From assembly GCF_902788255.1 (NCBI RefSeq), contig NZ_CADAJR010000005.1, forward strand, positions 1 to 64,000: DNA of 64,000 bases, written 5' to 3'. The DNA comes from an uncultured Methanobrevibacter sp. Lineage in GTDB: Archaea > Methanobacteriota > Methanobacteria > Methanobacteriales > Methanobacteriaceae. Numbering within the stretch: the stretch's first letter is position 1; every line of letters begins with the position of its first letter. Under the pieces are notes generated by a model that did no database searches, was not told the DNA's origin, and saw only the letters and a list, made by a program, of their open reading frames with translations. Shown piece by piece: positions 34,575-42,900 of this stretch. The position numbers and the translations under genes are program-made.

Positions 34575-34844
34575 ATGGCAAGAACTAAAAAAGTGGGTAT
34601 TACAGGAAGGTTCGGTGCAAGATACGGAAGAAAAGCTAAAAGATCTGTTAAAATCATTGAAGAAAACATGAAAAAAAATCATGTTTGTCCTAAATGTGAT
34701 AGACCATACGTAAAAAGACAAGCTGCTGGAATTTGGAAATGCAGAAAATGTGGTGCAGTATTCACTGGAGGAGCATACGTTCCTGAAACTCCAATGGCAA
34801 AATCTGCAGCACGTAGTATTAGAGATATTAGAGTGGAGGAATAG
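34575..34844 (+). CDS. rpl37ae: 50S ribosomal protein L37Ae (eL43)
   Basis: An 89-residue zinc-ribbon ribosomal protein: [19 protein letters not shown], then [23 protein letters not shown] (two CxxC pairs) and [11 protein letters not shown]. First gene of the conserved operon with rpo12. Promoter CCTTTAAATATTA lies near 34470; GGAGAG precedes the ATG. Confidence 0.95.
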   Translation: MARTKKVGITGRFGARYGRKAKRSVKIIEENMKKNHVCPKCDRPYVKRQAAGIWKCRKCGAVFTGGAYVPETPMAKSAARSIRDIRVEE

Positions 34845-34847
34845 GCC

Positions 34848-34979
34848 TTGTACAGGTGTCCACGTTGTGGAGCAGAAGTAGACCATAAAAGCTACATGGA
34901 AAATAAATGTCCTAAGTGCAGATATAGGATTTTATTTAAAAATGTTCCAGAAACTACTAGAATTATAAAAGCAAGATAA
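34848..34979 (+). CDS. rpo12: DNA-directed RNA polymerase subunit Rpo12 (RpoP)
   Basis: A 43-residue zinc-binding subunit of archaeal RNA polymerase, homologous to eukaryotic Rpb12/Rpc10. The sequence YRCPRCGAEVDHKSYMENKC, then PKCRYRILFK and TRIIKAR, is unmistakable. The start is TTG at 34848, three bases after the L37Ae stop; no ATG or GTG is available that keeps the family N-terminus. It is easily missed because of its size and rare start codon. GGAGGA in the end of L37Ae serves as the RBS. Confidence 0.93.
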   Translation: MYRCPRCGAEVDHKSYMENKCPKCRYRILFKNVPETTRIIKAR

Positions 34980-34999
34980 TTTCTTTTGCTTTTACTAAA
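34967..34999 (+). terminator. Hairpin across the rpo12 stop codon
   Basis: AAAAGCAA (34967-34974) pairs with TTGCTTTT (34986-34993); the TAA at 34977-34979 is in the loop. A T-rich stretch follows. It may attenuate read-through into the Brix gene rather than end the operon. Confidence 0.5.
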
Positions 35000-35021
35000 T
35001 TTTTTACTATTTTTGATTTAA

Positions 35022-35507
35022 ATGTTAATTTCAACTTCTAGAAAACCTTCCCAGAAAACTAGAAAGTTCTGTAAGAATCTGGCTCGTGTAACTGATTCAA
35101 CCTCTGTCAACAGGGGTAAGATGAATATGCGTGAGCTTTTGTTGAAGGCTTTGGAAGTTGATGAATACAACTTAGCTGTTGTTAATGAGATTAAGGGAAA
35201 TCCAAGCAGGATTTCTTTCTATTCTAATAAAGGAGAATTATTGTTAACAATTCTTATTGGAGTAACTTTGGATAATGAAAAGACTAACATTGCTCCATCC
35301 CAATTGAAAATAGTGTCTGAAGTTGAAAGTCTTAATGTTTTAAGCGATATTTTGGACTTGGATTTAGTGGATAATGCTGAAGATAATTATATCTTGATTT
35401 CCGAAAGTGACGATTCACCGGCTAGAATTCATTTCATAAACAAATTTGGAGAGAAACTTAACTTCCAGATTAATGTCAAAAAGATTTTAGAGGTTACAAA
35501 TGATTGA
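35022..35507 (+). CDS. Brix domain (Imp4-like) ribosome biogenesis protein
   Basis: A 161-residue protein of the archaeal Brix family: SRKPSQKTRKFCKNLARVTDSTSVNRGKMNMREL at the start is the conserved Imp4-type entry, and the later SPARIHFINKFGEKLNFQI fits the family's end. Eukaryotic Imp4 acts with the U3 snoRNP in 18S rRNA processing; the archaeal protein is thought to have a related rRNA role. It overlaps the pcc1 gene by 8 bases. Confidence 0.87.
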   Translation: MLISTSRKPSQKTRKFCKNLARVTDSTSVNRGKMNMRELLLKALEVDEYNLAVVNEIKGNPSRISFYSNKGELLLTILIGVTLDNEKTNIAPSQLKIVSEVESLNVLSDILDLDLVDNAEDNYILISESDDSPARIHFINKFGEKLNFQINVKKILEVTND

Positions 35508-35766
35508 TGAAAGTCCTCTAGAACGTGTCAAAAGTAATATTGTTGTTGAATTTGAATCTGACAGCCAGGCTAAAATCATTTATGAATCTATTCTTTTGGA
35601 ATTTGAGACTGCTCCCGATTTTAGATCATCCATGACAATCGATTTGGATGGATCTGATATAACTATCAATATTGATGCGGAAGACTCTACTTCATTCAGG
35701 GCTTCTGTAAACTCTGCAATCAAGTGGATTAAACTAGCATTGGAAATAAATAACTTAACAAACTAA
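35500..35766 (+). CDS. pcc1: KEOPS complex subunit Pcc1
   Basis: An 88-residue protein. It has the Pcc1 fold signature: [21 protein letters not shown], the [16 protein letters not shown] strand pair, and [22 protein letters not shown]. Pcc1 dimerises the KEOPS complex that installs t6A on tRNA. Its place between Brix and prefoldin beta is a conserved archaeal order. Start overlaps the end of the Brix gene. Confidence 0.85.
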   Translation: MIDESPLERVKSNIVVEFESDSQAKIIYESILLEFETAPDFRSSMTIDLDGSDITINIDAEDSTSFRASVNSAIKWIKLALEINNLTN

Positions 35767-35797
35767 CGTTTATATAATAATTATATTAGGTGATAAT

Positions 35798-36145
35798 ATG
35801 GAGATTCCTGAAAATATTCAAGAACAATTAAATCAGTTTCAACAATTACAACAACAAGCTCAAGCTGTAACCATGCAGATTCAAAACGTTGAAGTGCAGG
35901 TTCAAGAAACTGAAAAAGCTTTAGAAGAACTCAAAAAAACCGATGAAAATACTGATGTATTCAAACAAGCTGGTACCCTGCTCATCAAAGTTGATTACAA
36001 AGAAGCTTTAGATGAAATGGAAGACAAATTAGAAACTCTTCAGTTAAGAAAACAAACCATGGCTCGTCAAGAAGAAAGAGTTATGAAAAAACTCGAAGAA
36101 ATGCAAGCTACTATCCAAGCTGCTATGAATGGTATGGGCCAATAG
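35798..36145 (+). CDS. pfdB: Prefoldin subunit beta
   Basis: A 115-residue protein made of two long coiled-coil helices (about 5-45 and 70-110) around a short beta hairpin with [20 protein letters not shown], the prefoldin beta signature. It forms an alpha2-beta4 hexamer that hands unfolded proteins to the thermosome. RBS AGGTGATA is placed ideally. Confidence 0.93.
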   Translation: MEIPENIQEQLNQFQQLQQQAQAVTMQIQNVEVQVQETEKALEELKKTDENTDVFKQAGTLLIKVDYKEALDEMEDKLETLQLRKQTMARQEERVMKKLEEMQATIQAAMNGMGQ

Positions 36146-36179
36146 GCTTAATACTTTTCTTTTCTTTTTTTAGATTTTC

Positions 36180-36464
36180 ATGTCAAAACTTAAAATATTA
36201 TCTCAGGATGACCTGGCAACCATTTCTGATGCTTTCGGTGAAATTCTTGAGGGCGAAATTTCTAAAGCTCTTCCGTCCAAGGAAATTGAAGATTTGGATT
36301 TAGACATTCTTTTAAACTATGAGAACAAACAGTTAGATGTTGATGTTGATGTTGGGGTTCTTTTTGATGAATTGTCAGAGATTACTCAAGATCAAGTTGC
36401 CCAGGCTATTGATGAAGCCTATGTGAAGTTTGATTCATACATTGATGATAATTTCAGGGTTTAA
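36180..36464 (+). CDS. DUF3194 family protein
   Basis: A 94-residue acidic protein that begins with SKLKILSQDDLATISDAFGE and has LDIDILLNYENKQLDVDVDVG-type repeats of Asp and Val. DUF3194 occurs directly after prefoldin beta in many archaea, as here, and its function is unknown. It closes the translation/transcription operon; a T-run follows the stop. Confidence 0.8.
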   Translation: MSKLKILSQDDLATISDAFGEILEGEISKALPSKEIEDLDLDILLNYENKQLDVDVDVGVLFDELSEITQDQVAQAIDEAYVKFDSYIDDNFRV

Positions 36465-36574
36465 TTATTTTTTTTAACTTTTTTAGTAATACTAATTATA
36501 TATTTTATATTAATTAAAGTAATACTTTTTATTAAAAAAGTATTTATATTAGTAAGTGCAACCTTTAATTATGG

Positions 36575-36657
36575 GTTTGAAGTAATCTCAATAGCTTAGC
36601 AAATTAGGACAAACACGTAATACTATCTTTCATATTCCCTCTTCAATTACTTCAAAC
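36575..36657 (+). ncRNA. Candidate structured small RNA closed by a 12-bp helix
   Basis: GTTTGAAGTAAT (36575-36586) and ATTACTTCAAAC (36646-36657) are perfectly complementary and enclose 59 bases; two more G-U pairs can extend the helix outward. A TATA-like TATTTATATT lies at 36541-36550, about 25 bases before the expected 5' end, and a T-rich tract follows the helix. There is no ORF. It is not a tRNA (no T-loop) and does not match the SRP or RNase P cores as far as I can see. Strand is inferred from the promoter. Confidence 0.5.
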
Positions 36658-36908
36658 TTCATCTTTTCTTATTTTTTTCAATTTAACTTTATCAAACAAG
36701 TTTTATTAATTTTAACAAATTTATACTTGCCTAAAAATTGTAGTTTTACATTTTTGAAAAATGTTTATTTATTTGTCAATATTTGGTATATTTTAATTAT
36801 ACTAAGTTTATTATTTTATTATTATATTAAATTCTATTCATTCAAGTTTACTTTAATTTTTCTAAAATATAGTAACCTTTATATACTATGCAAAATAACT
36901 TAATTATA

Positions 36909-37018
36909 GAGGTTCATAACACGACAGTTATAACCATATAAATTGATCATTATTTTTATATACTCGAGAGGGGCTGAAAAACACGTTAGTTCCTCTCACC
37001 TCCTTAAGTTTTTAATAC
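36909..37018 (+). ncRNA. Candidate two-hairpin RNA (or hisA-like leader) ending in an anti-SD-like tail
   Basis: A TATA box CCTTTATATACT at about 36877-36888 predicts a start near 36910. Hairpin 1: GGTTcATAAC (36911-36920) with GTTATAACC (36927-36935), one bulged C. Hairpin 2: a continuous 12-bp stem of 36966-36977 with 36986-36997 including four G-U pairs, loop AAAACACG. Directly after it comes TCACCTCCTT, the same sequence as the 3' end of archaeal 16S rRNA, then a T-run. It is either an independent RNA or the leader of the gene at 37041. Confidence 0.5.
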
Positions 37019-37040
37019 TAGTTTTTTCTAATTTTATATT

Positions 37041-37730
37041 ATGATTAAAAAAATTCCTGTCATAGATTTAAAACAACACCAGGCAGTAAGTGGAAAATCT
37101 GGAATGAGGGACACTTACCAACCGTTAAACACAGTTTTTGCATCATCTGCAAATCCCGTTGAAATTGCACAGGGACTGAGGCTGAACGGTGCCGATGAGA
37201 TGTATATAGCAGACCTTGACTTGATAGAATCCAACGGCCACAACATCAATGACATAAAAATGGTAAACACAGTCATTCCCGTCATGTTTGATGGTGGAGT
37301 CAAAAACTGCGAGTCATTCGAGTTTTTCCTGGACTATGCATACAAGATAATCATTCCAACAGAGACCCTTGAAAGCATTGAGGAAATGGAAAAGATCTTT
37401 GAAAAGTATCCAAAGGAAAGGATTGTAGTAAGTGTTGATACCAAAAACAACGAATTGCTTTCAAAAAACTTCGACATGACCTTGTCCGAATTTAAGGAAG
37501 TTCTGATTAGGCTGGACCCGAATGAAATCATTCTTTTAGACATTACGGGTGTAGGTACCGAAAAGGGCTACAATGAGTATCTGCTTAATGAATTTGAAGA
37601 GCTTAAGGATAAGTTAATCATTGCTGGTGGGTTGAATAAGGATTCATTAAGTGAATTGGAATCAATCGGTATAAAAAAAGTATTGATAGGAACTAGTCTT
37701 CATTCAGGAGAAGTGAAACTCCTAGACTAG
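37041..37730 (+). CDS. HisA/HisF-related TIM-barrel protein
   Basis: A 229-residue protein of the archaeal hisA/hisF-related family (TIGR00734 type). It opens IPVIDLKQHQAVSGKSGMRDTYQPL, resembling HisA but with a different substrate loop, and keeps barrel motifs VMFDGGVKN, VSVDTKN and LIIAGGLNKDSLSEL with GTSLHSGEV. Members are linked to C1-carrier (methanopterin-type) synthesis rather than histidine in several genomes; for this protein the reaction is not established. A structured RNA candidate lies directly upstream. Its last 9 bases overlap a small antisense membrane gene. Confidence 0.75.
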   Translation: MIKKIPVIDLKQHQAVSGKSGMRDTYQPLNTVFASSANPVEIAQGLRLNGADEMYIADLDLIESNGHNINDIKMVNTVIPVMFDGGVKNCESFEFFLDYAYKIIIPTETLESIEEMEKIFEKYPKERIVVSVDTKNNELLSKNFDMTLSEFKEVLIRLDPNEIILLDITGVGTEKGYNEYLLNEFEELKDKLIIAGGLNKDSLSELESIGIKKVLIGTSLHSGEVKLLD

Positions 37731-37901
37731 AACACTTAAAACTGCATATGGGAATGCACATGCTATAACAAATAATGCTATTCCGAGACATAATTTCGGA
37801 GTATTATCTTCTAGGGATCCGGAAATAATCAACACAAATGAGAAAAATCCGAATATGACTGGAAGAATATGAGAAAATATTGTAGTTCCAACTATTGCCA
37901 T
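37722..37901 (-). CDS. Small membrane protein, 59 residues
   Basis: The minus strand from the ATG at 37901 encodes MAIVGTTIFSHILPVIFGFF and continues with two clear helices (about 4-27 and 36-58) split by a short polar loop SGSLEDNTPK. It is upstream-adjacent to and divergent from the CDF gene and its 3' end overlaps the hisA-like gene by 9 bases. GTGATATAAA lies before the start. No family is recognised. The even hydrophobic pattern and position make it more likely a gene than chance. Confidence 0.6.
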   Translation of the reverse strand: MAIVGTTIFSHILPVIFGFFSFVLIISGSLEDNTPKLCLGIALFVIACAFPYAVLSVLV

Positions 37902-38010
37902 TTTATATCACTATTATATTATTATTTTTTTAATTATATAAATCTAACTTTAATTTAGGTAGTAATTGATTAAATAACTTTTTTATAGTCTTTTGTTTAA
38001 ATATAACAAT

Positions 38011-38859
38011 ATGAGAATAGACACACACCACCATCATAAGAAAGCTGGTGAAAATTTGGCATTTGTATTTTTTATGAACCTCGCATTCAACATAATTGTT
38101 ATAGTGGGGGCGCTTGCAACAAACAGTATGGCCATACTTGCCGATTTCATCCATGATGCCGCAGACACCATTTCAATTGCAATTGCATGGATACTGGAGA
38201 AGGTTTCACAGAAGGACTCCTCAGACAAGTATTCCTATGGCTATCAGAGGTTTTCAATACTTGGTGCTGTGATAATATCTGTTTTTGTAATATTCATGGC
38301 GTTCGTGATACTGTCAGAGGCAATCCCGAGACTCTTTGCGCCTGAAGGTGTCGATGCGGGTGGAATGCTTGTGGTGGCAATTGTCGGATTGATATTCAAA
38401 TCCCTTTCTGTTTACAGGCTACACAAAGGGGAAACATTCAATGAAAAGGCGATATTTTTCCATCAGCTTGGAGATATCTTCGAATGGCTTACCATTCTTG
38501 TTTTAAGCATAATTTTGATATTGTGGGGAGACATTCCATATCTCGATGCCCTGGTTTCAATAGGTATTGCGTTCTGGCTTATATTCAATCTTGGACGCAA
38601 CCTGATCAAGTCCATTCAGGTTCTCCTTCAAAAGACCCCTGACAATTTTGATGTTGATGAGTTTAAAGACTCTGTTGTCGCCATCGATGGTGTTGACCAT
38701 ATCGATGATTTTCATGTATGGTCACTTGACGGCATTGATTCAGTTGCAACACTTAAAGTTGCAATCGAAAGGTGGGATATGCAGGCAAAAATCAAAGAAG
38801 AGATTTATAGCATTTCATCCAAATATCATATTGTTGACATAACTATAGAATTTGACTAA
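38011..38859 (+). CDS. Cation diffusion facilitator (CDF) metal transporter
   Basis: A 282-residue antiporter for divalent metals. It has six helices; helix II holds SMAILADFIHDAADT, with the Asp-x3-Asp metal site as HDAAD, and helix V has the IFEWLTILVL/DALVSIGIAFWLI region. An N-terminal HHHH stretch and a C-terminal cytoplasmic ferredoxin-like domain (VDHIDDFHVWSLDGIDSVATLKV) can sense metal. The HD-type helix II is common in zinc exporters. The ATG at 38011 is chosen; a TTG six codons earlier is unlikely. Confidence 0.88.
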   Translation: MRIDTHHHHKKAGENLAFVFFMNLAFNIIVIVGALATNSMAILADFIHDAADTISIAIAWILEKVSQKDSSDKYSYGYQRFSILGAVIISVFVIFMAFVILSEAIPRLFAPEGVDAGGMLVVAIVGLIFKSLSVYRLHKGETFNEKAIFFHQLGDIFEWLTILVLSIILILWGDIPYLDALVSIGIAFWLIFNLGRNLIKSIQVLLQKTPDNFDVDEFKDSVVAIDGVDHIDDFHVWSLDGIDSVATLKVAIERWDMQAKIKEEIYSISSKYHIVDITIEFD

Positions 38860-38875
38860 TTAATTGTTGATTATC

Positions 38876-39685
38876 ATGACTCTTGTTGTAATTGGACCTG
38901 TAACAAAAGATTTGATTGTTATTGGAGATGAAAAATCTCAAAAGGTAGGTGGTGCGACTTATTATCAGAGTTTTGTCTTTGATAAGTTCTACAATGATTA
39001 CCTGGCAATAGTGAACTGTTCGGATGAGACTTTGGTGGATGATTTTCCGGATTTAAGTAAGGTCCGAGTAATCAAAAAGGATGATACTCATTTTTTCATA
39101 AATAAATATCCATTTAAGGATAATTTGGATGTTAGGCAGCAGTTGAGCAATTTTGCAGATATTCCTATTTTACCATCTGATTTGGAAGGAATATTGCCTG
39201 ATAAAATCGATGGATTTGTGATAAATCCATTAAACAGACATGATTTTCCACTTGAGACACTTGAATATCTGAAAGGTTTTGACGTTCCCATATTCCTGTC
39301 AATCCAGGGTTTTCTGAGACTTCCTGACAGGCAAGTAAATGAAAATTATGCTATTAAATTAGATAACTTTGACATATTGCCTAACATTTTATCGTATGTT
39401 GATGCAATTTTTTTAGATGAGAGCGAAGCAAACCTCATCGGTGAGGATGTTCATGTGGATGAAATGGTCATAACCAATGGAAGTCAGGGATCCAGAATTG
39501 TGGGTGCGAGTGAAACTAGAATTGATGCGGTGCCATGTGACAATGTAGTAGACACCACAGGTTGTGGGGACACGTATATGGCGGCTTATATCTCTAAACG
39601 GCTGCTTGAAAATTCAGTTAAAAAATCAGGGGATTTCGCTTCAAAAATTGCCGCAGAAAAGTTAAAAAATTTTGGACATTTCTGA
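38876..39685 (+). CDS. PfkB family carbohydrate/nucleoside kinase
   Basis: A 269-residue kinase starting at the ATG at 38876, right after the CDF gene. The PfkB signature VVDTTGCGDTYMAAYISKRL (catalytic Asp in GCGD) is present, as is an N-terminal substrate strand GPVTKDLIVIGDEKSQKVGGATYYQ. The lid is reduced, as in the smaller archaeal members. The substrate could be a sugar or a nucleoside and cannot be read from sequence. Confidence 0.83.
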   Translation: MTLVVIGPVTKDLIVIGDEKSQKVGGATYYQSFVFDKFYNDYLAIVNCSDETLVDDFPDLSKVRVIKKDDTHFFINKYPFKDNLDVRQQLSNFADIPILPSDLEGILPDKIDGFVINPLNRHDFPLETLEYLKGFDVPIFLSIQGFLRLPDRQVNENYAIKLDNFDILPNILSYVDAIFLDESEANLIGEDVHVDEMVITNGSQGSRIVGASETRIDAVPCDNVVDTTGCGDTYMAAYISKRLLENSVKKSGDFASKIAAEKLKNFGHF

Positions 39686-39959
39686 TGTTATTTTCATTTC
39701 ATTCAAAAATTTGCCAATCTCCTATTTGGAAACAACACTATAAATAATGGTTAAATATTGATTTTCATAATATTTTTTAACGATTATTCTTTCAGTTTTG
39801 ATTTTTCAATCACTATCCAAAACTAACTATTTTTTAAGTCAGTTCTAAAATTTCACTGAAAAATACCGCTTTTATTGACTTTTAGAAAACTTTATTAATT
39901 AATATGATTATAATTATATATGCATTTTGAATTTTTTTTAAACACTACAAAGGGTCATC
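39686..39959 (+). promoter_or_regulatory. A+T-rich spacer with promoter of the giant helicase
   Basis: There is no ORF. ATAATTATATATGCA near 39910-39924 is the best TATA box, followed by a short leader and AAGGGTCATC before the ATG. No repeats or attachment sites were seen. Confidence 0.45.
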
Positions 39960-42900
39960 ATGTTAAACAAATCATCAAATATAATCGAAAGGGAATTTAA
40001 GAATCTACGTAAGGAGCTATTGGATTTAACATTAAGAAATCAACTTCTTAACTTTAAATCAAGAGCTAAAACCATCACAATAGTAAATCAATCTCCTATT
40101 AACCTTTTTCAGACATTGGTTCTTCAGGAAAACAAGATGTATTTCGTGGCCAACAAAAAGGATAAAAAGGAGGACAAGTCATCAGTATGGGATCATATTC
40201 CATTTGACTTTTCCAAGTTTTCAGAAGGAGACAAGAAGTTAGCTACCGATTTGACCCCAAAGGAGCTTCAAAAAAGATTATATTACATTAACAACCAAGC
40301 AAAGACAATGCTGCAGGAGCAGGGTTACAACATCTTATACCTGGCCATTGGATTTTTGGAATGGAAGGACAAGTCCAAGCCGAAACAGAAAAATAAGGCT
40401 CCGTTGGTATTGATTCCGGTTTCCATGGAAAGGAAAAAGGTTGGTGAATCATTCAACCTTGAATGGACCGGAGAGGATATTCAAACCAACATTTCACTTA
40501 AGGCAAAGCTTCTTGAGGGAGGTATTGAACTTCCTGATTTCGAATTCAAGAAGTATGGTGAAGTCATTGATCATTATCTTGCCAGTGTCAAAATGGCAGT
40601 GTCCCGTATGGATGGATGGACAGTCAATGATAATGTGGCATTGGGATTTTTCAGTTTTACCAAATTCGTCATGTATAATGACCTGAACCCTGAGGCATGG
40701 GAAGAAAATGTGGATCTGACCAAAAATGAATTGATTCAGGCAATTTTCAATCCTGCCAAAAACGACCAGGAGGCATTCAGGGAAGAGGATATCGATGCCA
40801 GGTTGGAATATCAGAACATGTATCAGGTTCTGGATGCAGATTCATCACAGATTGCGGCAATACAAGACGTAAAGGCTGGCCGTAACCTGGTTGTTGAAGG
40901 ACCGCCTGGAACAGGTAAATCACAGACAATCGTAAACCTTATTGCGGAATTGCTGGCTGAAGGCAAATCAGTTTTATTCGTATCAGAAAAGATGGCCGCA
41001 CTGGATGTTGTAAAGGACAGACTGACCGGTGTAGGTCTGGGTAAGTTCGTTCTTGAACTACATTCACATAAGACAAGACGTAAAAAGTTTCTAAAGGATT
41101 TGCAAAAGGCAACAAATGTCAGGGCACAGGAGCCTTTAAACATTGACCAGACAATCCGTAAACTCGAAACATTGAGAAGGCAGTTGGATGACTATTCTCA
41201 AATCATTCACAAACCTGTATTTGCAGTAAACCTGTCAGCATTCCAATTGTATGGAATGAAGGAATCAGCTGATGATCATTTTGCACGTAAAGGTACCATA
41301 ATGCCTTTGGTAAGGTTTGAAAATCCGGAAAGTGTAACTCTAAAAGATCTTGACGACATGAAGATAGCCCTTGAGAATCTGGCGGAGCTCTATCAGACCA
41401 TTTCAAAGGAAAACCCTTGGAGCAAATGTGCGCCGAAAAGTCTGTTGCCTGCTGATTTAAGGGAAATTGAGATGCTCATCAATGATACACTGCTTGCATT
41501 GGACAATTTCCTTGTCGAACGTGGAAGGGTATATGACATCTATGGAATCAAGAAGCCCGATACACTCAATGAATTCCAGAATTCATTGTCTGCATTTGAA
41601 ATCATCAAATCACAGAATGCCGAGCTGATTGATGGAAGCATACTCAAATCAGGGGCATGGGAAGGAAACAATGATGATGCATTCAGACTGATTCAGGAGC
41701 TTGAAAAATACCAGAGGTATGCCGTTGCGCTGACCAAATTCAATCAGAGCATATTTCAGGCTGATATAGACAGACTGATATATGAATTGCAGCATCTGTC
41801 AACCAAAAAGTTCCGTTTCTTTAACAATAAACAGCATATTGAACTTGTTGAGAGATTTTATGCAGTTCCAGTTCCAAACAGCATTGACGAAATCATAAGG
41901 GACCTGCAGGAAGCGAAAGTTGTAATCAACATCAGAAAAACCCTGGAGGCCAACAATGCTTTAGGTCAGAAATACTATGGAGGTTACTGGCATTTGAATG
42001 CAAATCCTAATGATTTAAAAGCCATTGCCCGTTGGATGAATGAATTCACTGCACTTGTGCGTGAAGGAACATTCTCACAAAATACAATTGATTTGATGAG
42101 CAAGGATTTATTTGACATTAAGCCTGAAAGGGATTTGGCTGATTATATTGATTCAGGTGAGCAATTCGTAAGGGTTCTTTCAAGATTAAAGGATAAGTTA
42201 AATCCAAGAAGCAAGTTGATTTTTAAAAGGGAAACTGGTGATGTGCCATTTGAAGCATGGAAGGAACAGTTGTATAATTGGAGAGGACAGCTATCAAGTC
42301 TTCATTTATGGTCACAATACCTTAATACCAAAAATGCATTACAAAGCTCCAATGCAAAGATGTTTGTTGACTCAATTGAGAAAAGAAACATCAAAAAATA
42401 TGACATTGAGGCATTGGTTGAAGGAAACTTCGCTGATTCATTATTAAATATATTATTTGTTGAAAACCAGGAACTGGCAACATTCGTTGGTGAACTTCAT
42501 GAAAACCGTATACGTGAATTCAAGGATTTGGACAAGAAGATTTTAACCCTGAACCGTAAAAGGATTTACCACAAGCTTAACAGCAACATTCCAAAGATAT
42601 TCGGAGGTACTGAAAATCCTCAGGCTAAAATCCTTGCCGGTGAATTTACAAGAAAAAGCGGACACATGCCAGTTAGAAAACTCCTGGAAAAAGCCGGAGG
42701 TATGATAAAACAAATCAAACCTTGTTTTATGATGTCTCCACTGTCAATTGCACAATACCTTGATCCGACAAATGAGGAATTGCAATTTGATGTGGTTATT
42801 TTTGACGAAGCAAGTCAGGTAAAACCGGAAGATGCACTCGGTGCATTCATGAGGGGTAAAACCGCAGTGGTTATGGGAGATACACAACAATTGCCTCCAA

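Noticed and set aside
36575-36657. tRNA or intron-containing tRNA in the inverted-repeat region
   Set aside because: The closing helix is 12 bp, no GGTTCRA T-loop or D arm is present, and no 3' CCA context is seen.
36909-37018. C/D or H/ACA guide RNA
   Set aside because: No RTGATGA/CTGA box pair at proper spacing and no ACA box three bases from the end; the CTGA present is inside the 12-bp stem.
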